Assembly: GCA_016717705.1 (NCBI GenBank) | Contig: JADKFD010000052.1 | Coordinates: 1 to 42,510 of the forward strand | Length of the DNA: 42,510 bases | Origin: Rhodanobacteraceae bacterium | Lineage (GTDB): Bacteria > Pseudomonadota > Gammaproteobacteria > Xanthomonadales > SZUA-5 | Reading direction: 5' to 3' | Part shown: in pieces, positions 31,241 to 40,129 of the stretch | How the letters are laid out: every line of letters begins with the position of its first letter | Position numbering within the stretch: the first letter of the stretch is position 1 | Program-made: the position numbers and the translations under genes | Notes under the pieces: generated by a model | Databases searched by the model: none | The model's input: the letters and a program-made list of their open reading frames with translations, nothing else | Told to the model about the DNA's origin: nothing

Positions 31241-32608
31241 TCACACCTGCCGCAAATACCACTCGTATTCCAGCGTCGTCACCTCGGTGTAGAAGCTGCG
31301 CAGTTCCTTGAGTTTCTGCTGGCCGTAGATATGGCGGAACTGGGCGCCAAAGGTGTCGAGGATGAAGTCGCTGGCGATGAAATCGGCCACGGTATCGCGC
31401 CAGTACAGCGTGCGCGGCTCGATCTGTTCGTAGGCGTTGCCGACGATCGGCGGGCCGGGATCGGCGCGCGTCTGAAGGCCGTGCAGCATGCCCGCAAGCA
31501 CGGCGGCCGTGACCAGATAGGGGTTGGCGTCGGCACCGGCGATGCGGTGCTCGATGCGCGCGTTGGCGGCGTCGCTGTGCGGAATGCGCATCGCCACGGT
31601 GCGGTTGTTGAAGCCCCAGCAATCGTTCAGCGGCACGAAGGCATTCAGCACGAAGCGCCGGTAGCTGTTGGCGTGCGGCGCCAGGATCAGCATGCAGTCG
31701 CGCGCGGTGGCCTGCAGGCCGCCGATCGCATTCAGCATCAATGGCGAGGGCGCCTGCGGCGTGCCGGCGAACACATTGCGTCCCTCGCGATCGAGCAGGC
31801 TGACGTGGATGTGCATGCCGCTGCCGGCCTGATTGACGAAGGGCTTGGCCATGAAGCTGGCCAGCATGTGGTGCTGGCCGGCCACCGCCTTGATCGCGCG
31901 CTTCAGGTAGATGGCGTCGTCGCAGGCCTGCAGCGCGTCGGCGCGATGCTTGAGGTTGATCTCGAACTGCCCCGGCGCGTATTCGGCGACCGCGGTATCG
32001 GCCGGAATCGCCTGGGCGCGACAGATGTCGGCGAGGTGGTCGGTGAAGGCCTGATAGTCGTTCAGGTCCTCCATGTAATAGACCTGCGTGGTGCGATTGC
32101 GAATGCGTGTCGCCGGATTGATCGAGGTCTGCGGACGCCCGTCGACGGTCAGTTCGGCGTCCAGCAGATAAAACTCGAGCTCCACCGCCACCACCGGCGT
32201 CAATCCGAGCGCCGTGTAGCGATCGAGCACGCCTTTCAGCACCTCACGCGGGTTGGCCGCAAACACGCCACCGGCGGCGTCTTCCATGCTCAGCAGCAGT
32301 TGCGCCATCGGCTTCTTCTGCCAGGGCACCGGACGCAGGCTGCCCGGCACCGGGCGACAGATGCGGTCCTCGTCGCCGATCGCATAGCCCAGGCCGGTTT
32401 CTTCGACGGTGTTGCCGGTGATGTCGGTGGCGATCAGCGACATCGGCAGGCACACGCCGCTCTCGTAGATCTTGCCGAGCGCATCGCGGGTGACGCGCTT
32501 GCCGCGCAGCAGACCGTTCAGATCCGGCAGGATCAGATCGATCATTTCGCAGCCAGGCATCTGCTGCAGCACGGCTGCATCGGCGGCAGGCAGGGCATGT
32601 TCGGACAT
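31241..32608 (-). CDS. puuA: Glutamine-synthetase-family ligase, PuuA-like (paralogue 1)
   Basis: ATP-dependent ligation of glutamate to putrescine is the likely role. The 455-residue protein has the GS fold: beta-Grasp N-domain to about residue 110 (EMIDLILPDLNGLLRGKRV), then catalytic motifs VAVELEFYLLD, EYAPGQFEINLKH, AGSGMHIHVSLLD, APHANSYRRFV and RIEHRIAGADANPYL. The absence of the adenylylation loop and the overall length separate it from GlnA. It is transcribed with puuB and divergent from puuD. A second paralogue lies 1 kb away, so the two may differ in amine substrate. Confidence 0.93.
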   Translation of the reverse strand: MSEHALPAADAAVLQQMPGCEMIDLILPDLNGLLRGKRVTRDALGKIYESGVCLPMSLIATDITGNTVEETGLGYAIGDEDRICRPVPGSLRPVPWQKKPMAQLLLSMEDAAGGVFAANPREVLKGVLDRYTALGLTPVVAVELEFYLLDAELTVDGRPQTSINPATRIRNRTTQVYYMEDLNDYQAFTDHLADICRAQAIPADTAVAEYAPGQFEINLKHRADALQACDDAIYLKRAIKAVAGQHHMLASFMAKPFVNQAGSGMHIHVSLLDREGRNVFAGTPQAPSPLMLNAIGGLQATARDCMLILAPHANSYRRFVLNAFVPLNDCWGFNNRTVAMRIPHSDAANARIEHRIAGADANPYLVTAAVLAGMLHGLQTRADPGPPIVGNAYEQIEPRTLYWRDTVADFIASDFILDTFGAQFRHIYGQQKLKELRSFYTEVTTLEYEWYLRQV

Positions 32609-32691
32609 GGTCGGCTCGATGGTTTGCAGTGGGCGGATAGTAGCAAAGCCGATTGGCGGCGTAAAAAATACTCAACATTTGGAAGGCAGAT

Positions 32692-32830
32692 GCGGGGCTG
32701 GGGGCTGGGGGCTGGGGCTCAATTCCCGGCATCCGAGCAAGAATGAACTCGCTGGAAGAGCATTTCACGAGACCATGGGGAACTCGCGAACACTCGGGAG
32801 CGCGCCCAGCCCCGCCCCAGCCCCGCCTTT
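32692..32830. repeat. G-rich inverted repeat (GGGGCTGGGGGCT runs)
   Basis: GGGGCTGGGGGCTGGGGGCT (from 32694) mirrors CCAGCCCCGCCCCAGCCCCG near 32807-32826. It lies in the divergent gap between the first puuA-like gene and puuD. Confidence 0.75.
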
Positions 32831-32841
32831 GCTCCGCTACT

Positions 32842-32856
32842 GTTGAAAAAATCAAC
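32842..32856. promoter_or_regulatory. GTTGA-N5-TCAAC dyad upstream of puuD
   Basis: A perfect 5-5-5 inverted repeat with an A5 centre, 42 bases before puuD. Another TCAAC half preceded by AAAAAATAC lies at 32663-32676 on the puuA side. It is a candidate PuuR-type operator, but no consensus was confirmed. Confidence 0.4.
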
Positions 32857-32897
32857 CAGTCCGCGTACCTTGCCGCCACTCGAAGCGCGAGCCGTGC

Positions 32898-33653
32898 ATG
32901 CGTAGCGAACCCCTCATCGGCATCCCTTGCGATCGCAAGATCATCGGCCCGCATCCATTCCAGGCGGTCGGCGAGAAGTATGTCCGCGCGCTGGTCGACG
33001 CTGGCGTCGGCACGCCGCTGCTGATTCCTTCGCTGGATCCGCCACTGGCTCTCGAACCTCTGCTGGCGCACCTGGACGGGATCTTGCTGACCGGCTCGCA
33101 CAGCAACATCGAGCCGCATCACTACAGCGACGAGCCCAGCTACGAGGGCAACTTCCACGACCCGCAGCGCGATGCCACCACGCTGTCGCTGATCCATGTC
33201 GCGGTGCGCATGCGCATTCCGCTGCTGGCGGTATGTCGTGGCTTCCAGGAGGTCAATGTCGCTTTCGGCGGCACCCTGCTGCAGAAAGTCCACGAGACCG
33301 TTGGCCATCACGACCATCGTGAAGACACCACCCAGCCTCTGGATGTCCAGTACGGCCCGGCGCATGCGCTGAAGCTGAGACCCGGCGGCGTGCTGGCGCA
33401 AATCGCCGGCAGCGGCACGGTGATGGTCAATTCGCTGCACGGGCAAGGCATCCGCAGCCTCGGCCGCGATCTTCTGGTCGAAGGCACCGCGCCCGACGGA
33501 CTGATCGAGGCGGTGCGCCTGGACAATCCCGACACCTGGCTGCTCGCGGTGCAATGGCACCCTGAATGGCGCGTGGCCGAGAACCCTTTCTACCTCGGCA
33601 TCTTCCAACATTTTGCCCAAGCGGCGCGCCGCCGCGCCCACGCGAGAATTTAG
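32898..33653 (+). CDS. puuD: Gamma-glutamyl-GABA hydrolase PuuD (class I GATase-like)
   Basis: Releases GABA and glutamate from gamma-glutamyl-GABA. The 251-residue peptidase C26 protein contains IGIPCDRKIIGPHPF near the N-terminus, GILLTGSHSNIEPHHY, the nucleophile elbow LLAVCRGFQEVNVAFGG (Cys113), and the catalytic His/Glu in LLAVQWHPEWR. NSLHGQGIR is typical of PuuD. It starts a plus-strand operon: puuD stop to second puuA start is two bases, followed by spuC and the transporter. Divergent transcription from the first puuA-puuB pair means all Puu steps share one control region. Confidence 0.94.
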   Translation: MRSEPLIGIPCDRKIIGPHPFQAVGEKYVRALVDAGVGTPLLIPSLDPPLALEPLLAHLDGILLTGSHSNIEPHHYSDEPSYEGNFHDPQRDATTLSLIHVAVRMRIPLLAVCRGFQEVNVAFGGTLLQKVHETVGHHDHREDTTQPLDVQYGPAHALKLRPGGVLAQIAGSGTVMVNSLHGQGIRSLGRDLLVEGTAPDGLIEAVRLDNPDTWLLAVQWHPEWRVAENPFYLGIFQHFAQAARRRAHARI

Positions 33654-33655
33654 TC

Positions 33656-35041
33656 ATGGCCCGCAAGAAAGCACTGAAGCGCCAAATCGAGGCGGCGGAG
33701 CAGGAAAGCTCGCTGAAACGCTGGCTCAAGGAACGCCGCATCACCGAAGTGGAATGCCTGGTGCCCGATCTGACCGGCAACGCGCGTGGCAAGATCATTC
33801 CGGCGGCCAAGTTCTCGCACGACTACGGCACGCGGTTGCCGGAAGGCATCTTCGCCACGACGGTGACCGGCGATTACCCGGACGAGTACGACGAACTGGT
33901 GTCGCCGTCGGATTCCGACATGTATCTGCGCCCGGACCCGGACACCGTGCGCATGGTGCCGTGGGCCAGCGACCCGACCGCGCAGATCATCCACGACTGC
34001 TACACCCGCGAGGGCCGCCCGCACGATCTGGCGCCGCGCAATGTGCTGCGCCGGGTGCTCTCGCTGTACGAGAACCTGGGCCTGAGCCCGGTGGTGGCGC
34101 CGGAACTGGAGTTCTTCCTGGTGCAGAAGAACACCGATCCGGACTTCCCGCTGCAGCCGCCCGCCGGGCGCTCCGGGCGGCCGGAAACGGCGCGGCAGTC
34201 GTATTCGATCGACGCGGTCAACGAATTCGATCCGATCCTCGACCTGATGTACGACTACGCCGAGACCATGGAACTCGACGTCGACACGCTGATCCACGAA
34301 TCCGGCGCCGGCCAGCTCGAGGTCAATTTCGAGCACAAGGACGCGCTGTCGCGCGCCGACCACGTGTTCCTGTTCAAGCGCAGCATGCGCGAAGCGGCGC
34401 TGCGCCACGGCATCTACGCCACGTTCCTGGCCAAGCCGATGGAGAACGAGCCCGGCAGCGCGATGCACATTCACCAGAGCCTGCTGGATGCCGACGGTGA
34501 AAACGTGTTTGCCGGGGACAAGGCCGGCCAGCACAGCCAGATCTTCTCGCACTACCTCGCCGGGTTGCAGAAGTACGTGCCAATGGCGATGCCTTTCTTC
34601 GCACCGAACGTCAATTCCTACCGGCGCCTGGCGATCGGCCAGGTGGCGCCGATCAATGTGCAGTGGGGCTACGACAACCGCACCTGCGGCCTGCGCGTGC
34701 CGATGGACAGCCGCGAGAACACCCGCGTCGAAAGCCGTTTCGCCGGCTCCGATGCCAACCCCTATCTGGCGATGGCGGCGACCCTGGCCTGCGGCTACCT
34801 CGGCATCGTGGAAAAACTGATGCCCACCGAACCGATCGCCGGCAGCGCCCAGGACAAGGGCTACGCCCTGCCCCGCTCGCTGGAAAGCGCACTGCTCGAA
34901 CTGAAAGGCTGCAAGGCCCTGCGCGGCCTGCTCGGCGAGCGCTTCGTCGACTGCTACGCCGCGGTCAAGGGCAAGGAATACGAGACGTACCTGCGCGTCA
35001 TCAGCTCGTGGGAGCGGGAGTTTTTGTTGTTGACGGGGTGA
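33656..35041 (+). CDS. Glutamine-synthetase-family ligase, PuuA-like (paralogue 2)
   Basis: A 461-residue GS-fold ligase with charged N-terminus MARKKALKRQIEAAEQESSL. Motifs are VECLVPDLTGNARGKIIPA, VAPELEFFLVQKNTDPDF, ESGAGQLEVNFEHKDALS, PGSAMHIHQSLLDADGENVF, NSYRRLAIGQVAPINVQWG and RVESRFAGSDANPYLAMAA. It differs clearly from paralogue 1 (longer N-terminus, QKNTD insertion), so it is not a recent duplication. It resembles Pseudomonas-type polyamine gamma-glutamyl ligases of the SpuB/SpuI group. It overlaps neither neighbour but starts two bases after puuD, so translational coupling is likely. Confidence 0.92.
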   Translation: MARKKALKRQIEAAEQESSLKRWLKERRITEVECLVPDLTGNARGKIIPAAKFSHDYGTRLPEGIFATTVTGDYPDEYDELVSPSDSDMYLRPDPDTVRMVPWASDPTAQIIHDCYTREGRPHDLAPRNVLRRVLSLYENLGLSPVVAPELEFFLVQKNTDPDFPLQPPAGRSGRPETARQSYSIDAVNEFDPILDLMYDYAETMELDVDTLIHESGAGQLEVNFEHKDALSRADHVFLFKRSMREAALRHGIYATFLAKPMENEPGSAMHIHQSLLDADGENVFAGDKAGQHSQIFSHYLAGLQKYVPMAMPFFAPNVNSYRRLAIGQVAPINVQWGYDNRTCGLRVPMDSRENTRVESRFAGSDANPYLAMAATLACGYLGIVEKLMPTEPIAGSAQDKGYALPRSLESALLELKGCKALRGLLGERFVDCYAAVKGKEYETYLRVISSWEREFLLLTG

Positions 35042-35206
35042 AGAGCGGGGCGGGAATGGAGTTCGGCAACGGAAAGCAGGCACGGTGCCGAGTGCGGCTG
35101 AGGCCGCACCAGTGACGGTGCGCAGACGCGCCAAGACCTTCCCGAGCGCTCCGTCATTCCCGTCGCCCCCCGCCCCCCCCCGCCCTTCGGCAATCCGGGA
35201 GCCCCA

Positions 35207-36577
35207 ATGCCCCACCCCGACACCCGCACCCTGCAGCAACTCGATGCTGCCTATCACCTGCATCCGTTCAACGACAACGCGGCGCTGGCCAAGAAGGGCA
35301 CGCGGCTGCTGACGCGGGGCGAGGGCGTCTACGTGTGGGATGGCGAGGGCAGCAAGCTGCTGGACGCCTTCGCCGGCCTGTGGTGCGTCAACATCGGCTA
35401 TGGCCGGCCGGAACTCGGGGCCGCGGCGGCCAAGCAGATGACGCAACTGGCCTACTACAACAGCTTTTTCTCGTGCACCACCGAGCCGACGATCCGGTTG
35501 TCGGCCAAGCTTGCCGAGCTGTCGCCGCATGATCTGAATCACGCTTTCTATGCCAATTCAGGTTCTGAGGCCAACGACACCATCCTGCGCATGGTGCGGC
35601 ACTTCTGGGCGGTGCAGGACCAGCCGCAAAAGAACATCTTCATCGGTCGCCACAACGGCTATCACGGTTCGACCGTTGCCGGCGCCAGCCTCGGCGGCAT
35701 GAAGGGCATGCACGCGCAGGGCGGGCTGCCGATTCCGAACATCCACCACATCGATCCGCCGTTCTGGTTCGCCGATGGTGGCGACATGTCGCCGGAGGAA
35801 TACGGACTGGTCGCCGCGCGCCGGCTGGAAACCAAGATCCTGGAACTCGGCCCTGAGCGCGTCGCCGCCTTCATCGGCGAGCCGATCATGGGCGCGATCG
35901 GCGTCTACATCCCGCCGATGAGCTATTGGCCGGAGATTGAACGCATCTGCCGCAAGTACGATGTGCTGCTGGTCGCCGACGAAGTGATCTGCGGCTTCGG
36001 CCGCACCGGCGAGTGGTTTGGCTCGCAGTACTTCGGTTTCAAGCCGGACATCATGACCATCGCCAAGGGCCTGACCAGTGGTTACATCCCGCTCGGCGCC
36101 TCGATGTTCAACGACCGCATCGCCAATGTGCTGGCCAGCCAGGGTGGCGAACTGGCGCACGGCTACACTTATTCGGGCCATCCGGTGTGCTGTGCCGTGG
36201 CGCTGGAGAACATCCGCATCCTGCAGGAAGAGAGGATCGTCGACACCTGCAAGAGCGACACCGGCCCCTACCTGCAGCAGCGCTGGATGGAGCTCGGCGC
36301 GCATCCGCTGGTCGGCGAAGCGCGCATCGCCGGCATGGTCGGCGCGCTGGAACTGGTGCCGAACAAGCCCGAGCGCAAGTATTTCGCCGAGCGCGGCAAG
36401 GTCGGCGTACTGTGCCGCGACATCGCACTGAAGAACGGCTTGATCCTGCGCGCCACCTACGATTCGATGCTGCTGTCGCCGCCGCTGATCATCAGCCGCA
36501 GCCAGATCGACGAGTTGGTCGAGAAAGCGTGGAAGTCGCTGGATCAGACGGCGAAGGAGATCGGAATAGCGGTGTAG
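35207..36577 (+). CDS. spuC: Putrescine:pyruvate aminotransferase SpuC-like
   Basis: Transfers the amino group of putrescine to pyruvate, giving 4-aminobutyraldehyde. This is a class III aminotransferase of 456 residues: LHPFNDNAALAKKGTRLLT at the start, HAFYANSGSEANDTILRMVR, GRHNGYHGSTVAGASLGG, LLVADEVICGFGRTGEWFG and IMTIAKGLTSGYIPLGASM with PLP Lys287. LHPF at the N-terminus and GHPVCCAVALENI fit the SpuC group. It is the third gene of the puuD operon. Its stop codon (TAG) lies inside the fourth REPIN-like element. It provides a direct route parallel to the gamma-glutamyl route. Confidence 0.93.
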   Translation: MPHPDTRTLQQLDAAYHLHPFNDNAALAKKGTRLLTRGEGVYVWDGEGSKLLDAFAGLWCVNIGYGRPELGAAAAKQMTQLAYYNSFFSCTTEPTIRLSAKLAELSPHDLNHAFYANSGSEANDTILRMVRHFWAVQDQPQKNIFIGRHNGYHGSTVAGASLGGMKGMHAQGGLPIPNIHHIDPPFWFADGGDMSPEEYGLVAARRLETKILELGPERVAAFIGEPIMGAIGVYIPPMSYWPEIERICRKYDVLLVADEVICGFGRTGEWFGSQYFGFKPDIMTIAKGLTSGYIPLGASMFNDRIANVLASQGGELAHGYTYSGHPVCCAVALENIRILQEERIVDTCKSDTGPYLQQRWMELGAHPLVGEARIAGMVGALELVPNKPERKYFAERGKVGVLCRDIALKNGLILRATYDSMLLSPPLIISRSQIDELVEKAWKSLDQTAKEIGIAV

Positions 36578-36657
36578 GTCATGTTGCTCGCGCAGCGAGC
36601 TACGTGACACCAACCGCGAATCGTCACGTAGGCCGCTTCGCGTCCAACGTGACCTAC
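36574..36657. repeat. REPIN-like element, family GTAGGTCACGTTG, copy 4
   Basis: GTAGGTCATGTTG and CAACGTGACCTAC outer arms with CTACGTGAC and GTCACGTAG inner arms. It supplies the spuC stop codon and separates it from the transporter genes. Confidence 0.9.
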
Positions 36658-36762
36658 TTCCGGCGTCGCGACGATTGACTTGAAGCCTTCACAATGGGAA
36701 AAACTGCTACACCGATATCCGGTCTCGGCCACGAGCCACCAACCCTCAAGGAGAGCACACCG

Positions 36763-37910
36763 ATGAAACTGCGAATCAGCCTGCTGGCGCTGGCCTGCGC
36801 CAGCCTTTTTGCCTGTGGCAAGACCGAAGCACCCAAGGAAACCGCGCGGCACCGGCCGATGCACCAGCGGCCGCCCCGGCAGCACCCGCCGAGGAGCCCA
36901 AGGTCCTCAACGTACTCAACTGGTCCGACTACATCGCCGAAGACACCATCGCCAACTTCGAGAAGGAGACCGGCATCAAGGTCACCTACGATGTGTTCGA
37001 CAGCAACGAAGTGCTCGAAGCCAAGCTGATGACCGGCAAGTCCGGTTACGACGTCGTGGTGCCGTCGCTGACCTTCCTCGCGCGGCAGATCCAGGCCGGC
37101 GTGTTCATGCCGCTGGACAAGAGCAAGATCCCGAATTACGCCAACATGGATCCGCAGATCCAGGCGCTGATCGCACAGAACGACAAGGACAACACCCACT
37201 CGGCGAATTATCTGTGGGGCACCACCGGCATTGCCTACAACGAGGACATGCTCAAGGAGCGCCTTGGCGCCGATGCGCCGGTCGACGACTGGAAACTGAT
37301 CTTCGATCCGCAGTACATCTCGAAGATGACCGACTGCGGCGTCTACATCCTCGATACGCCGTCGGAAATCCTGCCTATTGCGCTGCTCTACCTCGGCGAG
37401 GAACCGAACAGCTTCGATCCGGCGGTGATCCAGAAAGGCGTCGACCTGATGCTGAAGATCCGCCCGCACATCACCCAGTTCCATTCCTCGCAGGTGATCG
37501 ACGCGCTGGCCAACGGTGACGCCTGCCTGGCGATTGCCTGGTCCGGTGACGTGTTGCAGGCGGCCAATCGTGCCGAAGAGGCCGGCAAAGGCGTCAAGGT
37601 TGGCTACAGCATTCCCAAGCAGGGCGCGCCGATGTGGTTCGACATGATGGCGATCCCGAAAGACGCCGAACACCCGAACAATGCGCATGTGTTCATCAAC
37701 TACATGCTGAAGGCCGAGGTCATGGCCGGCATCCAGAACTACGTCGAATACGCCAGCGCCAATGCCGCCGCCGCCAAACCCGGGATCGGTGACCATCGCA
37801 TCTACCCGACGCCGGAAGTGCAGGCCACGCTGTTCAGCCTGGCGGTGATTCCGCCGGAAGTCGATCGCATCTTCAACCGCGCCTGGACGACGATCAAGAC
37901 GGGCCAGTAG
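36763..37910 (+). CDS. potF: Putrescine/polyamine-binding lipoprotein PotF/SpuD-like (one frameshift)
   Basis: Extracytoplasmic substrate-binding protein for polyamine uptake. It starts MKLRISLLALACASLFACGK, a lipoprotein signal with lipobox LFAC, after AAGGAG. A single base is missing at about 36846 (ACCGCGCGGC); restoring it yields an Ala/Pro-rich linker and then PKVLNVLNWSDYIAEDTIAN, the conserved start of the mature fold. Then come VVVPSLTFLARQIQAGVF, NYLWGTTGIAYNEDML, AIAWSGDVLQAANRAEEA and PMWFDMMAIPKDAEHPNNAH to KTGQ. Ligand residues of PotF-type pockets (NWSDY, WGT, MWFDM) are present. Putrescine is favoured over spermidine because of the neighbours. Confidence 0.92.
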
Positions 37911-38056
37911 CGGGGGGGGGGCCGGGCTGGTGGAGCGACGCGGCGCGAATGAACGCGCGGAGCGGCGTGAAAGTAGGGCGCGCGCACGAGCTTCGCAAAT
38001 CGCGCCCGCGCGCCAGGCGCCTCGGCGCGGCCAGGGCATGCCGAAGAGTCGGCCGA

Positions 38057-39214
38057 ATGACGTCAGCGATCACCAGCACGCCCATCCCGGCAGCGACGCC
38101 GGGCGGAAAGCCGGACAAACGCGGGGTCGACGACTATCTGGTCATCGACACCGTGCGCAAGGAATTCGACGGCTTCGTCGCCGTCGACGACGTCAGCATC
38201 AACATCCGCAAGGGCGAGATATTTGCGCTGCTGGGGGCGTCCGGTTGCGGCAAGTCGACCTTGCTGCGTTGCCTCGCGGGTTTCGAAAAGCCAACGGCAG
38301 GACGCATCGTGCTGGCTGGTGCAGACGTCACCGATCTGCCGCCCTACCTGCGCCCCATCAACATGATGTTCCAGTCCTACGCGCTCTTCCCGCACCTGAC
38401 GGTCGAACAGAACATCGCCTTCGGGCTGAAGCAGGACGGGATGGCCAAGGAGCCTTGCCAGCGCCGCGTCGACGAGATGTTGAACCTGGTGCAGATGAGC
38501 AAGTTCGCCAAGCGCAAGCCGCATCAGTTGTCAGGTGGCCAGCAGCAGCGCGTGGCCCTGGCGCGGTCGTTGGCGAAGAGCCCCAAGCTGCTGCTGCTGG
38601 ATGAGCCGATGGGCGCGCTCGACAAGAAACTGCGTTCGCAGATGCAACTGGAACTGGTCAACATCATCGAGACCCTCGGCGTCACCTGCGTCATGGTCAC
38701 CCATGACCAGGAAGAGGCGATGACCATGGCCAACCGCATCGCCGTGATGGAGGCCGGACGCTTTCGCCAGATCGGCTCTCCCGACGAGATCTACGAGCAA
38801 CCGAACAGTCGTTACACCGCCGAATTCATCGGTTCGGTCAACCTGTTCGAGGGCAAGATCGACAAGGACGAAAAGGACTTTGTCACCATCGCCTGCCCCA
38901 CCCTGCCCGATCCGATCTATGTCGCGCACGGCGTCACCGGGTTCACCGGCATGGACGTGGCTTTCGCGCTGCGGCCGGAAAAGATGCAGATCAGCAAGAC
39001 CGAGCCGGCCGAACCGCACAACAAGGCCCACGGGATCATCGAGGACATCGCCTATTTCGGCGATCACTCGGTCTATCACATCCGCCTGGACCGCGGCACC
39101 AAGGTGATGTGCAACTTCGTCAACCAGCAACGTTGGGCCTCGGAAGGCTTCACCTGGAACGATCCGGTGTGGATCTCCTGGGGCGATCTCGAAGGCGTGG
39201 TGCTGACGTCATGA
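38057..39214 (+). CDS. potG: Polyamine ABC transporter ATPase PotG-like
   Basis: A 385-residue ATPase. Walker A is GASGCGKST at residues 60-68. Other motifs are MMFQSYALFPHLTVEQNIAF, LSGGQQQRVALARSLAK, LLLLDEPMGALDKK and CVMVTHDQEEAMTMANRIAV. The C-terminal TOBE domain includes FALRPEKMQI and ends GDLEGVVLTS. The start MTSAITSTPIPAAT was preferred to a start 36 codons upstream because the extension is an Arg-rich readthrough of intergenic sequence. Its stop overlaps the ATG of the first permease gene. It powers the PotH/PotI channel. Confidence 0.94.
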   Translation: MTSAITSTPIPAATPGGKPDKRGVDDYLVIDTVRKEFDGFVAVDDVSINIRKGEIFALLGASGCGKSTLLRCLAGFEKPTAGRIVLAGADVTDLPPYLRPINMMFQSYALFPHLTVEQNIAFGLKQDGMAKEPCQRRVDEMLNLVQMSKFAKRKPHQLSGGQQQRVALARSLAKSPKLLLLDEPMGALDKKLRSQMQLELVNIIETLGVTCVMVTHDQEEAMTMANRIAVMEAGRFRQIGSPDEIYEQPNSRYTAEFIGSVNLFEGKIDKDEKDFVTIACPTLPDPIYVAHGVTGFTGMDVAFALRPEKMQISKTEPAEPHNKAHGIIEDIAYFGDHSVYHIRLDRGTKVMCNFVNQQRWASEGFTWNDPVWISWGDLEGVVLTS

Positions 39215-40129
39215 GCGCCAGGATCCGCTGCCTGGCGACGTTTCCTCCCCGGCGCGCGCTGGGGCCTGATCTCGGTGCCGTATTTCTGGTTGTTGCTGTT
39301 CTTCGCTGTCCCGTTCCTGATCGCGCTGAAGATTTCCTTTGCCAAGGCGGCGATCGCCATGCCGCCCTACACCGACGTCCTTTACTGGGTCGATGGCTTC
39401 CCTGTAGTAAAATTGCGTGGTGAGAACTACCTGTATCTGCTCGGCGACAGTCTCTACATCAACGCCTATCTCAGCTCGCTCAAGATCGCAGTGGTTTCGA
39501 CCTTCTTGTGCCTGCTGCTCGGCTATCCGATGGCCTATTCGATCTCGCGGATGGCACCGGCCACGCGCAACATCGCGCTGCTGCTGGTGATCCTGCCGTC
39601 GTGGACCTCGTTCCTGATCCGCATCTATGCCTGGGTCGGCATCCTGAAGCCGAACGGCCTGATCAATAACTACCTGATGTACCTGGGATTGATCGACTCC
39701 CCGCTGAAGATGCTGCACACGCCCATCGCGGTCTACATCGGCATCGTCTATGCGTATCTGCCGTTCATGGTGCTGCCGCTGTACACCAACCTGGTCAAGC
39801 ACGATCACCGGTTGCTGGAAGCTGCATCCGACCTCGGCGCCAAGCCCTGGCAGGCCTTCCTCAAGGTGACACTGCCCTTGTCCAAGGCCGGCATCATCGC
39901 TGGCTGCATGCTGGTGGCGATTCCGGCGGTCGGCGAGTTCGTCATCCCGGAGATGCTCGGCGGCCCGGAAACGCTGATGATCGGCCGCGTGCTATGGCAG
40001 GAGTTTTTCAACAACCGCGATTGGCCGGTGGCCTCGGCGGTGGCGATGGTGATGCTCGCCTTGCTGATCATCCCGATCATGATTTTCCATCGCGCGCAGG
40101 CGAAGGAAATGGAGGGGAAGCTGACATGA
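39211..40129 (+). CDS. potH: Polyamine ABC transporter permease PotH-like (one frameshift)
   Basis: An inner-membrane permease. The ATG at 39211 overlaps the ATPase stop. After MSARIRC one extra base at about 39231 must be removed to continue WRRFLPGARWGLISVPYFWL, then LLFFAVPFLIALKISF and the normal sequence. Six helices and the EAA loop (EAASDLGAKPWQAFLKVTLP) follow. Starting instead at GTG 39275 would cut into the first helix, so a consensus indel is the better explanation. It ends with ATGA overlap to the second permease. Confidence 0.92.

Noticed and set aside
29032..31311. A long plus-strand open frame over the homopolymer tract and puuB.
   Set aside because: Includes poly-Gly/Pro from the artefact tract and antisense of puuB.
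39275..40129. GTG start for potH at 39275.
   Set aside because: It would remove the cytoplasmic N-terminus; ATG 39211 overlaps the potG stop and WRRFLPGARWGL is restored by one base.
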